Origin: Clostridium_T sp040217795
GTDB lineage: Bacteria; Bacillota; Clostridia; Clostridiales; Clostridiaceae
DNA length: 64,000 nt
Assembly: GCA_040217795.1 (NCBI GenBank)
Contig: JBEHWK010000003.1
Span: 1-64,000, forward strand
Direction of reading: 5' to 3'
Shown here in pieces: positions 8,889-16,493 of this stretch; position 1 is the stretch's first letter; each line of letters begins with the position of its first letter. The position numbers and the translations under genes were made by a program. The notes beneath the pieces are model-generated. The model saw only the letters and a program-made list of their open reading frames with translations, searched no databases and was not told the origin of the DNA.

Positions 8889-9278
8889 ATGACGAATTAT
8901 GAAAAATTGTTCAGTTTCACAAATTATTTTAAAGATGAGGGAAATTTGTTTTGTTATTGTCTTTCAAGTAAAGAAAGTTCAAGTGAATGTCGACAAAGGA
9001 CACATCTAATTTATGAGAATGAACTTAATGATTTTATTGATGAAGTGTATAATAGTGGCTTAATGAGACAGGACTACAATGAGTATCTGGAATGTAAAAT
9101 CGGAAAAGGTAAGGATATATCAAAGTTTATTGAAAATTCTGATATTGAAACTTTAAGAGCTATATTAACGTATTATGTAAGGCAGGAAAGATTCTATGAT
9201 GGATTCTGGGGGATAGCTGCAAAGGAAGGGGCATTCCTTAAAATTCTTGAAAGATTGAGAGGGATTTCAGAGGCTTAG
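8889..9278 (+). CDS. Conserved hypothetical protein, DUF6508-like
   Basis: 129 residues, soluble, no signal peptide or membrane segment. The C-terminal half, LRAILTYYVRQERFYDGFWGIAAKEGAFLKILERL written in pieces as LTYYVRQERFYDGFW and AAKEGAFLKILERL, matches my memory of the DUF6508 pattern (an Arg-rich segment, a glycine turn and a final helix). Proteins of that type are of unknown function. The ribosome binding site is weak (GGGTGTGG, 8878-8885). No operon partner: 180 bp of AT-rich sequence separate it from citrate synthase. The gene is typical of accessory material. Confidence 0.7.
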   Translation: MTNYEKLFSFTNYFKDEGNLFCYCLSSKESSSECRQRTHLIYENELNDFIDEVYNSGLMRQDYNEYLECKIGKGKDISKFIENSDIETLRAILTYYVRQERFYDGFWGIAAKEGAFLKILERLRGISEA

Positions 9279-9458
9279 TAATTTGTATTTGTTCACATTA
9301 CATAAAAATTACAACAAAAATAGCCATGTTAAGTAATTAATGAATTGTAATTGTACAAGTAAGCATATATAATAATATAATTGATAAGTGTAATTTTCAG
9401 GGTAGACTGAAAACGTTCAAAGTGTTCATAAAATACTAAATATATGAGGTGCAGAGAA

Positions 9459-10808
9459 ATGGAAAATAATGATTTGGAAAAATATGAAAAAGGCCTACAT
9501 AAAAAAATAAAAGAGTCAATTGACCCGGAATTATATACTAAATACCAGGTAAAACGTGGTCTTAGAGATATGGATGGAAAGGGGGTTCTTGTAGGATTAA
9601 CGGAAATAGGAGAAGTACATTCATATATTATCGATGAAAATGAGATGATTCCTATTCCGGGAAGTTTAATGTATAGGGGAATAAACATAGAAAATATTGT
9701 AGACGGATTCCTGAAAGAAGATCGTTTTGGATTTGAAGAAACCTGTTATTTATTACTTTTCGGAGAATTACCCAATAAACAGGAACTTGAAAGTTTTAAT
9801 CAGCTTCTTGCAAAATATAGGACACTTCCAGAAGATTTTGTGGGAGATATGATATTAAAGATGCCTAGTAAGGATATAATGAATTCAATGGCCAGAAGTG
9901 TACTGAATCTTTACAGTATTGATGATAAAGCCGATGATATCTCAGTTGACAATGTACTTATGCAGTGTATTAAGTTAATTGCTTGTTTCCCGCTGCTGGG
10001 TGTATATGCATATAGCGCACTTTCCCATTATCATAGAAATAAAAGCCTTATTATTCATAATCCCCAGCCTGAGTTAAGCACCGCTGAGAATATTCTTCAC
10101 ATGATTAGACCTGATAATAAGTACTCAAAACTTGAAGCTGTGCTTCTGGATCTTGCACTTGTGCTTCATGCTGAGCACGGAGGCGGAAACAATTCAACTT
10201 TTGTTACTCATGTTGTAACGTCTTCAGGATCAGATACATATTCTGTAATTGCAGCGGCACTTGGTTCATTGAAAGGGCCAAGACATGGGGGTGCAAACCT
10301 TAAGGTGGTAGAAATGTTTGAAGATATGAAGCAGAATGTCAATGATTGGAGTAATGATGAGGATGTTGAAGCATATCTTGAAAAGCTGCTAAGAAAAGAA
10401 GCTTTTGATCATGCGGGGCTTATTTATGGAATAGGACACGCAGTTTATTCAATTTCCGATCCTAGAGCTGTTATTTTTAAAAAATATGTAGAAAAGCTTG
10501 CTAAGGAAAAAGGAATGGAAGATGAATTTAATCTTTATGAAAAAGTTGAAAAACTGGCTCCTGAGGTAATGAGAAGAGTAAATAATATCAACAAGAAAAT
10601 CAGTGCAAATGTTGATTTTTATTCAGGTTTTGTGTACAGAATGATGGGTATACCACTTGAAATGTTTACTCCTGTTTTTGCTATTTCCAGAATATCAGGG
10701 TGGAGTGCCCACCGAATCGAAGAATTAGCAAATAAAGGCAAGATAATAAGACCTGCATATAAATGTGTCAAGAAGAGAAGAGAATATGTTTCTATTGAAA
10801 GCAGATAG
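9459..10808 (+). CDS. gltA: Citrate synthase (or 2-methylcitrate synthase)
   Basis: 449 residues with the full citrate synthase fold. Active-site segments are LHAEHGGGNNSTF (H237, H240), GSLKGPRHGGAN, GIGHAVYSISDPRA (H327 and the following Asp region) and SRISGWSAHRIEE (Arg of the substrate site). It condenses oxaloacetate with acetyl-CoA or propionyl-CoA; the two cannot be separated by eye. An N-terminal extension of about 50 residues precedes the usual start of the short bacterial forms, as in the long clostridial variant. The start is ATG 9459 with GAGGTG at 9446-9451. No aconitase or isocitrate dehydrogenase gene is nearby, so the gene is transcribed alone. Confidence 0.92.
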   Translation: MENNDLEKYEKGLHKKIKESIDPELYTKYQVKRGLRDMDGKGVLVGLTEIGEVHSYIIDENEMIPIPGSLMYRGINIENIVDGFLKEDRFGFEETCYLLLFGELPNKQELESFNQLLAKYRTLPEDFVGDMILKMPSKDIMNSMARSVLNLYSIDDKADDISVDNVLMQCIKLIACFPLLGVYAYSALSHYHRNKSLIIHNPQPELSTAENILHMIRPDNKYSKLEAVLLDLALVLHAEHGGGNNSTFVTHVVTSSGSDTYSVIAAALGSLKGPRHGGANLKVVEMFEDMKQNVNDWSNDEDVEAYLEKLLRKEAFDHAGLIYGIGHAVYSISDPRAVIFKKYVEKLAKEKGMEDEFNLYEKVEKLAPEVMRRVNNINKKISANVDFYSGFVYRMMGIPLEMFTPVFAISRISGWSAHRIEELANKGKIIRPAYKCVKKRREYVSIESR

Positions 10809-10940
10809 AACTTTTATTGAAATTAATATATACGAACCTCTATAATTTAAACTGATGATTGAAATAATGATGTAAAAAATGATAGAATAGAGATATTAAA
10901 TGCAAACCAGTGATAAAAAATGTTGAGGTAAGGTGAGGTT

Positions 10941-11117
10941 ATGGGGTATATATACAAAAAACTTGTAGAGTGCGATGGTAATCTTTATTGGGAGAAGTGG
11001 AGCAATAAGATTTATGAAGACAGGAATGAATTAAAGAAACTTCTTGAAAATGAAATTGATTCCGGAAATACTCAATATCAGTTGATTGATTATGAAATAA
11101 GAGAGAATGATAATTAA
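10941..11117 (+). CDS. Small hypothetical protein, 58 residues
   Basis: A short reading frame beginning MGYIYKKLVECDGNLYW and ending IDYEIRENDN, rich in aromatic and charged residues, without hydrophobic helix. A good ribosome binding site (AAGGTGAGG, 10930-10938) precedes ATG 10941, and an intrinsic terminator begins 20 bp after the stop. That pairing of translation and termination signals is the main support for it being a real gene. No family recognised. It lies between citrate synthase and repeat copy 1. Confidence 0.6.
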   Translation: MGYIYKKLVECDGNLYWEKWSNKIYEDRNELKKLLENEIDSGNTQYQLIDYEIRENDN

Positions 11118-11137
11118 CAGGATTATATGATAAATTA

Positions 11138-11181
11138 AGGGGACAGCCTTTTGGTATAAAGGACTGTGCCTGTTTTTTTTT
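11138..11181 (+). terminator. Terminator after the 58-residue gene
   Basis: A stem GGGACAG-CCTTT paired with AAAGG-ACTGTGCC around TGGTAT is followed by nine T (11173-11181). The T tract is shared with the left end of repeat copy 1. Confidence 0.75.
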
Positions 11182-11372
11182 ACTCTTTAGGAAATTATAA
11201 AGTTTTAAAATTGTGGATAACTAAAGTATATCCCGATTATTCTCAGTCTGGTTAAAGTCCCTAAAGAGTAAAAAAGAGAATTTGTCGCCTGCCAGATTTT
11301 CCTCACATACGTTCGGAAAGGCAGATGCGAGAAAAAAAATCGACGGCTCATAATCGCCTTGGCGATTTTTTT
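11176..11372 (+). repeat. Dispersed structured repeat, copy 1
   Basis: Left arm TTTTTTACTCTTTAGG (11176-11191) and right arm CCTAAAGAGTAAAAAA (11260-11275) form a perfect 16-bp inverted repeat. Between them lies a perfect DnaA-box 9-mer TGTGGATAA (11212-11220). A second hairpin follows: TCGC, CTGCC and TTTCC (11285-11302) pair with GGAAA, GGCAG and GCGA (11315-11330). A third palindrome, AATCGCC/GGCGATT with a T run, ends at 11372. Related copies are at 53616 and 59596 in the same orientation. No reading frame is conserved. With the flanking terminators this accounts for the whole 11118-11437 gap. Confidence 0.85.
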
Positions 11373-11380
11373 ATCGTATA

Positions 11381-11424
11381 GAAAAGTGCCAATTGACCTT
11401 CATTTTAGTTCAATTGGCACTTTC
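11381..11424 (-). terminator. Terminator of the branching enzyme gene
   Basis: An 11-bp perfect stem, GTGCCAATTGA (11386-11396) with TCAATTGGCAC (11410-11420). Read on the minus strand it ends in TTTT and lies just after the glgB stop. It may also work on the plus strand. Confidence 0.8.
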
Positions 11425-11437
11425 CTCAAGTTTTCAA

Positions 11438-13459
11438 TTATCTGATTTTTTGTAACACAAGTCCTGTACGGCTTGGTGAGTAAATGACTATGCCTGCGCT
11501 GTCATTATGATCATGCAGTTTTCTGGTTGTATATACTACTTCCTTGTTTATACGGTTCTTTCCGCCGAAACTTTCGTCATCAGTGCTGAATATAACTTTA
11601 TATTCTCCATCCTCATGTGTAGGAAGGGCGAATTCAGCGAAGGAGTTTGACGGATTAAAGTTTAACAAGAAAATAAGTCCATTTTTCTTATAGGCAATTA
11701 TTTTATTATAATCATCAATCCATAAACTGTGAGAAGCTTCTCCAAGCAGTTTGTGATTTTTCACTAAGGATATCATATCCCTGTCAAATTTGTACAAATA
11801 CTTATATTTCAGGTAGTCAGCGTCTGCAAGGCTCCATTGTCTTCGTGCATATTTGTAGCTCCATCCGTTTCCTTCCCTAGGGAAATCAATCCATTCAGGA
11901 TGCCCAAATTCATTTCCCATGAAGTTCAGGTAACCATCCCCGCCAAGAGTGATTGTACTGAATCTTATGAGTTTATGCAGAGCAATGGCTCTGTCTATAA
12001 TTAAACTGTCGTCATTTTCTGACATGTGCCAATACATTTCCTTGTCAGCAAGATGGAATATGATAGTTTTATCTCCTACCAAAGCCTGATCGTGTGATTC
12101 TGCATAAACTACTCTCTTTTCTTCAGGACGTCCTGAAGTGAGTTCATGCCACATTTTCCACATGCTCCAGTTTTCGTCAGATTGTTTACTAAGAGTATTT
12201 ATCCAAAAATCAGGTATTCCCATAGCAAGCCTGTAGTCAAATCCAATTCCGCCATATTCAATAGGGAGGCACATTCCAGGCATTCCGCTCATATCCTCCG
12301 CTATTGATACGGAATCAGGGCGTATTTCCTTTATTAATTCATTTGCAAGCTGAAGATATGTTAGGGCATCTATATCTGTATTCAAACTGAAATATTTATT
12401 ATAATTATCAAAGTTTTCCCCAAGGGCATTATTATGATATATCATTGAAGTAATTCCGTCAAAACGGAATCCGTCAAAGTGGTATTCATCGAGCCAGTAT
12501 TTTATGTTTGATAACAGGAAGTGTATTACTTCATGTTTACCATAATTGAACAACTTTGAATCCCAGGCTGGGTGGTTGCCTCTGGCGCCAGAGTGGAAGA
12601 ATTGATAATCTGTGCCATCAAATTCATTTATTCCTTCACATAGATTTTTTACAGCATGTGAATGTACAATATCCATCAATACTGAAATTCCATATGAATG
12701 GGCAGTGTCGATTAATTCCTTAAGATCATCAGGTGTTCCGAACCAAGATGATACTGCAAAGAAATTAGATACATGATAACCGAAGGATGCATAATAAGGA
12801 TGATTCATAACAGCCATAAGCTGAACAGCGTTGTAGCCAGACTCTTTTATTCTTGGAAGTATATTTTCGGTGAATTCCTTAAATGTACCTATTCCTTCTT
12901 TTTCTTGAGCCATACCTATGTGTGCTTCATAAATACATAATTGTTTTTCGGAATTAGCTTTGAAATTTTGGTCACTCCACTTAAAGGACTTAGCTGGATT
13001 CCAAATTTGTCCTGAAAAATCATGAGTTACAGGATCTTGTTTTGTACGGCGTATATATAGTGGTATTCTGTCGTGGGACTCCCCGTTGGCAACAACTCTT
13101 ACCTTTACAGCTGACAGATGCTTAAGTGCATCCTTTCCTGGTAAAAATATCTCCCAGCACCCGTTTTCTAACTTTGAAAGAGGATGGGATGTCGGATTCC
13201 ATTTATTAAAATCACCTATTAAATAAAGTTCATCTGCATTTGGTGCCCATTCCCTGTAATACCATCCATCTTTAGTCATGTGAAAACCAAAAAATAAATG
13301 CCCGTTGGCAAAAGATTTTATAGTTCGTTTTCTGCCAAGTAAAGCTTTTCTAACATTAGTGTAGTTGTCCATTCTTAGCATAAGATCATTTTTAAAAGGA
13401 CTAAGCCATGGATCAATCTGTAAAATTTTCAATTCAGATAGTGCATCATTATTTTTCAT
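11438..13459 (-). CDS. glgB: 1,4-alpha-glucan branching enzyme, eukaryote-type (GH13_8)
   Basis: 673 residues. It introduces alpha-1,6 branches into glycogen in the cytoplasm. An N-terminal CBM48 (about 55-130; GDFNKWNP) precedes the GH13 barrel: DIVHSHAVKN (263-272), nucleophile D334 in DGFRFDG, acid/base E388 in SIAEDM and D457 in ESHDQ. The segments LPRIKESGYNAVQLMAVM and YYASFGYHVSNFFA are those of the animal/fungal/plant branching enzymes (GH13 subfamily 8), not of the usual bacterial GlgB (GH13_9). AAAGGAG precedes the ATG. It is a lone minus-strand gene, divergent from the maltose regulator; no glgC, glgA or glgP is present here. Confidence 0.9.
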   Translation of the reverse strand: MKNNDALSELKILQIDPWLSPFKNDLMLRMDNYTNVRKALLGRKRTIKSFANGHLFFGFHMTKDGWYYREWAPNADELYLIGDFNKWNPTSHPLSKLENGCWEIFLPGKDALKHLSAVKVRVVANGESHDRIPLYIRRTKQDPVTHDFSGQIWNPAKSFKWSDQNFKANSEKQLCIYEAHIGMAQEKEGIGTFKEFTENILPRIKESGYNAVQLMAVMNHPYYASFGYHVSNFFAVSSWFGTPDDLKELIDTAHSYGISVLMDIVHSHAVKNLCEGINEFDGTDYQFFHSGARGNHPAWDSKLFNYGKHEVIHFLLSNIKYWLDEYHFDGFRFDGITSMIYHNNALGENFDNYNKYFSLNTDIDALTYLQLANELIKEIRPDSVSIAEDMSGMPGMCLPIEYGGIGFDYRLAMGIPDFWINTLSKQSDENWSMWKMWHELTSGRPEEKRVVYAESHDQALVGDKTIIFHLADKEMYWHMSENDDSLIIDRAIALHKLIRFSTITLGGDGYLNFMGNEFGHPEWIDFPREGNGWSYKYARRQWSLADADYLKYKYLYKFDRDMISLVKNHKLLGEASHSLWIDDYNKIIAYKKNGLIFLLNFNPSNSFAEFALPTHEDGEYKVIFSTDDESFGGKNRINKEVVYTTRKLHDHNDSAGIVIYSPSRTGLVLQKIR

Positions 13460-13659
13460 TTAAAAACTCCTTTCGTAGTTCACCTATAAGCTTTAGTAAA
13501 ATTTTTATTTATTTTGCAGACTTCGGATATTAAGAGTAATTTTCTTTAATGGTGATTTTAAAGTTTTAAATTTTACACTTCATAATCAATTTTACAGTAT
13601 CTGGGTATCAATGTAAATATAAGTTTTAAAATAAATTTTTTTGTAGAAACATATAATAA

Positions 13660-13689
13660 TACCATATTGACTAAATTTGTTATATGGTA
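13660..13689. promoter_or_regulatory. Inverted repeat between glgB and the LacI gene
   Basis: TACCATAT and ATATGGTA form perfect 8-bp arms around a 14-bp spacer. It sits in the middle of the 338-bp divergent intergenic region and could be an operator for either gene. Otherwise the region is AT-rich; I found no clear minus-strand promoter for glgB. Confidence 0.35.
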
Positions 13690-13716
13690 AAACTTCCTGC
13701 ATAAAAAGCTAAATAA

Positions 13717-13766
13717 TTGACAGCAAAGAGTTAATTATATAAAATAAGTTTATGAAAGCGTTTGTT
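13717..13766 (+). promoter_or_regulatory. Promoter and operator of the LacI-family regulator gene
   Basis: TTGACA (13717-13722) and TAAAAT (13740-13745) are 17 bp apart. Nine bases downstream is AAAGCGTTTG (13755-13764), matching 8 of 10 bases of the palindromic operator at 19005. The overlapping ATGAAAGCGTTTGTT (13752-13766) also fits the CcpA cre consensus with one mismatch. Autoregulation and/or catabolite control is plausible. Confidence 0.55.
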
Positions 13767-13797
13767 TGAAGTATTAGGTAGAGTAGGATGTGATTGT

Positions 13798-14799
13798 ATG
13801 AATGTTACTATAAAAGATGTGGCAAGAGAATGTAATGTATCTCCATCCACTGTATCAAGGGTTATTGCCGGAAGCCCAAGAATAAGTGCAGAAACAAAAG
13901 AAAAGGTACAGGAAGCGATAAAAAAATTAAATTACCATCCCAATATTATTGCCAGAAGCCTGGCAAATAAAGCCACAAAGGTAATGGGGCTTGTTTTGCC
14001 AAGTGGAGAAGAAAATTTACTGGAAAATCCATTCTTCATTCAGGTGATGACTGGCATAAGTTCTTATGCCAAAAAGTCAGGGTATTATATTATGTATACT
14101 TTTTGTAAAACAGAAGAAGAGGAATTAAAAACTATAAAAGATTATGTCAACAGCAATCTAGTGGATGGAATAATTCTTTCAGTGGTGAGAACTGAAGATA
14201 AATCCGTAAAATATCTTCAGGAAAGAGAATTTCCATTCGTGGTAATAGGAAGACCTGAGGATACCAAAAATATCCTTTGGGTAGATAATGATAATTTTCA
14301 GGCTATGTATAATGTTGTAAACAAATTGGTGCTGAGTGGACATAGAGAAATAGCGTTTATAGGAGCAGGAAGAAAACTGAATGTTACCAGTGACAGGTTG
14401 AGTGGGTATATGCAGGCTCATAAAATTCACGGACTTGATATTAACAAGGATATAATCGTTGAGTTAGAAGACTTCAAGGAAAGTTTAGCTTATGATGCAA
14501 TGAATGAAATGCTTAAAAACAATAAAATTTCAGCAGTAGTCACAACTGATGATCTTTTGGCCATGGGTGCAAACAACTGTCTGAAGGATAACCATATCAC
14601 TGATGTAGCCATAGTTGGATTTAACAATATCCCCTTAGCAGGGTATCAGAAACCTTCCCTGACTTCTGTAGACATCAATGCAAAAAAAATTGGACAGTAT
14701 GCTGCAAAACTTTTGGTAGATAAACTGCAGGATGATGTTAAATTAGGTCACTATATTGTCAATGTGGATCTGGTGGAAAGAGAATCCACTAAATTTTAA
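13798..14799 (+). CDS. LacI-family regulator, probable maltose regulator
   Basis: 333 residues. The N-terminal LacI helix-turn-helix with hinge helix is unmistakable: VTIKDVARECNVSPSTVSRV (3-22) and LNYHPNIIARSLA (about 45-57). The remainder is a periplasmic-binding-protein-like sugar sensor (about 62-330) with VVTTDDLLAMGA and VAIVGFNN. The start is ATG 13798, the standard LacI beginning, with AGGATG upstream; a TTG at 13762 would add a non-family extension. It precedes the maltose genes, and CAAACG-TTTG palindromes follow their promoters, so it is probably a MalR-type repressor relieved by maltose or maltodextrin. Confidence 0.85.
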   Translation: MNVTIKDVARECNVSPSTVSRVIAGSPRISAETKEKVQEAIKKLNYHPNIIARSLANKATKVMGLVLPSGEENLLENPFFIQVMTGISSYAKKSGYYIMYTFCKTEEEELKTIKDYVNSNLVDGIILSVVRTEDKSVKYLQEREFPFVVIGRPEDTKNILWVDNDNFQAMYNVVNKLVLSGHREIAFIGAGRKLNVTSDRLSGYMQAHKIHGLDINKDIIVELEDFKESLAYDAMNEMLKNNKISAVVTTDDLLAMGANNCLKDNHITDVAIVGFNNIPLAGYQKPSLTSVDINAKKIGQYAAKLLVDKLQDDVKLGHYIVNVDLVERESTKF

Positions 14800-14802
14800 T
14801 AT

Positions 14803-14850
14803 ATATAAGAGTATTTCATGTTAATAATCTGGATACTCTTATATTTTTTT
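14803..14850 (+). terminator. Terminator after the LacI-family gene
   Basis: ATATAAGAGTAT (14803-14814) pairs perfectly with ATACTCTTATAT (14833-14844), followed by a T run. Confidence 0.85.
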
Positions 14851-14869
14851 CTATTAATGGGTCAAGCTA

Positions 14870-14927
14870 TTGACAATCCTTTTGCCAAAAGATATAATTT
14901 AGCCATCAGGACAAACGGTTGCACAAA
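14870..14927 (+). promoter_or_regulatory. Promoter and operator of the EEP-pgmB-mapA operon
   Basis: TTGACA (14870-14875) and TATAAT (14893-14898) with a 17-bp spacer form a consensus promoter. Thirteen bases after the -10 begins CAAACGGTTGCACAAA (14912-14927). The malE promoter has a 15/16 identical sequence at exactly the same distance. The site would cover about +7 to +22, so a bound repressor would block transcription. Confidence 0.8.
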
Positions 14928-15016
14928 TGTTAACCCCTCAAAAATGACAGTGTGCAGCCTTAAGGACTGATTTGAAGTAAAGGTTTTAGAAAAGACCTTA
15001 AAATGAGGAGTTTAAT

Positions 15017-15838
15017 ATGAAATTATTGACTTTAAACAGCCATTCATGGATGGAGGAAAACCAGAAGGAAAAAATTAAAATACTTGCTGAAGCAATAAAA
15101 GAACTTGATTATGACGTAGTTGCACTTCAGGAAGTAAATCAATCATTAAGTAAAAAGCTGGTTTGGAGCAACGTAAGAGAAGATAATTTTTCAGTACTTT
15201 TATTAGATGAGTTGGAGAAGTTAGGTTGTTCCGGTTACAATATGTGCTGGGAGTTTTCCCACTTGTGTTATGGGACCTATGAAGAAGGGATAAGTATAAT
15301 AACAAAGCATAAAATACTGGAAGAAGATATATCTCGGTTTTGCATAAGCGCTTCAAGAGACATAAGTATTCCAAAAACCAGGAGAGGAATAAGAATTTCT
15401 ATTGAAATTGAAGGGGAGATGATTGATTTTTATTCTTGCCATATGGGGTGGTGGAATGATCAGGAAGAGTCTTTTAAAGGACAGGCGGATAAACTGTTAA
15501 GTACAATGAACAAGGACAGGTTAGCTTTCCTTATGGGTGATTTCAACAACGATGCGTTTGGCAGAAGTGAAGGATATGATTATTTTATCGAGAAAGGTAT
15601 GAAGGATACCTACTGGATGACAAAAAACAGAGACGATGGAATGACTGTAGAGGGTAAGATAGCCGGGTGGGATTTAAACAGAAAATCCCTGAGGCTTGAC
15701 TGGATTCTTGCAAATAAGGAAGTGGATGTCCAATATTCGAAAGTAGTTTTTAATGGTAAGAACAAGACAGTTATATCTGATCACTATGGAGTGGAAATAG
15801 AAGTAAGTTTGGGAGGCATAAACAATGAGAAAAATTAA
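15017..15838 (+). CDS. Endonuclease/exonuclease/phosphatase-fold protein
   Basis: 273 residues of the EEP superfamily (DNase I / sphingomyelinase / inositol-phosphatase fold). Catalytic-type residues: LTLNSHSW (4-11), E39 in VALQEVN, H142 in CHMGWW, D175 and N177 in MGDFNND, and D255-H256 in ISDHYGV. No signal peptide, so cytoplasmic. The substrate is unknown. Its position as first gene of a maltose-phosphorolysis operon argues for a small-molecule phosphoesterase or a sugar-related role rather than a nuclease; that is inference. AATGAGGAG precedes the ATG, and the end overlaps pgmB by 14 bp. Confidence 0.82.
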   Translation: MKLLTLNSHSWMEENQKEKIKILAEAIKELDYDVVALQEVNQSLSKKLVWSNVREDNFSVLLLDELEKLGCSGYNMCWEFSHLCYGTYEEGISIITKHKILEEDISRFCISASRDISIPKTRRGIRISIEIEGEMIDFYSCHMGWWNDQEESFKGQADKLLSTMNKDRLAFLMGDFNNDAFGRSEGYDYFIEKGMKDTYWMTKNRDDGMTVEGKIAGWDLNRKSLRLDWILANKEVDVQYSKVVFNGKNKTVISDHYGVEIEVSLGGINNEKN

Positions 15839-16472
15839 AGCATGTTTATTTGATCTGGATGGGGTGATTGTAGATACTGCTAAATATCATTATTTGGCAT
15901 GGAAGAGGTTGGCGCAAGAGCTTGGATTTTATTTCTCAGAAGAAAATAATGAAAGGCTTAAAGGAGTCAGCAGGATGGACTCGCTAAATATTCTTCTGGA
16001 GACAGGAGGTGTAACTCTAATTGACGAAGATAAACTCAAGGCGGCAGAAAAAAAGAATAACTGGTACTGTGAATATATTCAAAAGATGACTGCTGATGAA
16101 ATTCTTCCAGGAGCAAAAGAGTTCCTTGAATGCTTAAGGGAAAAAAATATTAAAATTGCATTAGGATCTGCCAGCAAAAATTCTATGACAATACTTAATA
16201 ATCTGGGATTAGTTGACCGCTTTGATGCCATTGTAGACGGTAACAAGGTGAAAAATGCAAAACCAGATCCTGAGGTATTCTTGTTGGGGGCGAAAGAGCT
16301 TGGTGTGGAGCCTCATGAATGTGCAGTTTTTGAAGACGCAAGGGCTGGCATTGAAGCTGCTGCAAGAGCAGGTATGTACAGTGTTGGTATAGGTGATCCA
16401 AAGATATTGGACAATGCAGATATAGTCATATCTTCTTTAAAGGAAATGACATTGGATAAATTAAATTTATAA
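15825..16472 (+). CDS. pgmB: Beta-phosphoglucomutase
   Basis: 215 residues of the HAD superfamily, converting beta-D-glucose-1-phosphate to glucose-6-phosphate. The nucleophile and acid/base pair D10/D12 are in CLFDLDGVIVDTAKYHY, with the helical cap following. Motif II is LGSASKNS (near residue 112) and motif III/IV is VFEDARAGIEAAARAG (near 167). It overlaps the preceding gene and is followed 21 bp later by GH65 phosphorylase, the enzyme that makes its beta-configured substrate. This gene pair is a well-known maltose phosphorylase module. Confidence 0.95.
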   Translation: MRKIKACLFDLDGVIVDTAKYHYLAWKRLAQELGFYFSEENNERLKGVSRMDSLNILLETGGVTLIDEDKLKAAEKKNNWYCEYIQKMTADEILPGAKEFLECLREKNIKIALGSASKNSMTILNNLGLVDRFDAIVDGNKVKNAKPDPEVFLLGAKELGVEPHECAVFEDARAGIEAAARAGMYSVGIGDPKILDNADIVISSLKEMTLDKLNL

Positions 16473-16493
16473 TTATTGGAAGGGAGATTAATC

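Noticed and set aside
12500..12700. Plus-strand frames across glgB, and other long opposite-strand frames in real genes
   Set aside because: They mirror conserved coding sequence and lack start signals, so they are shadows.
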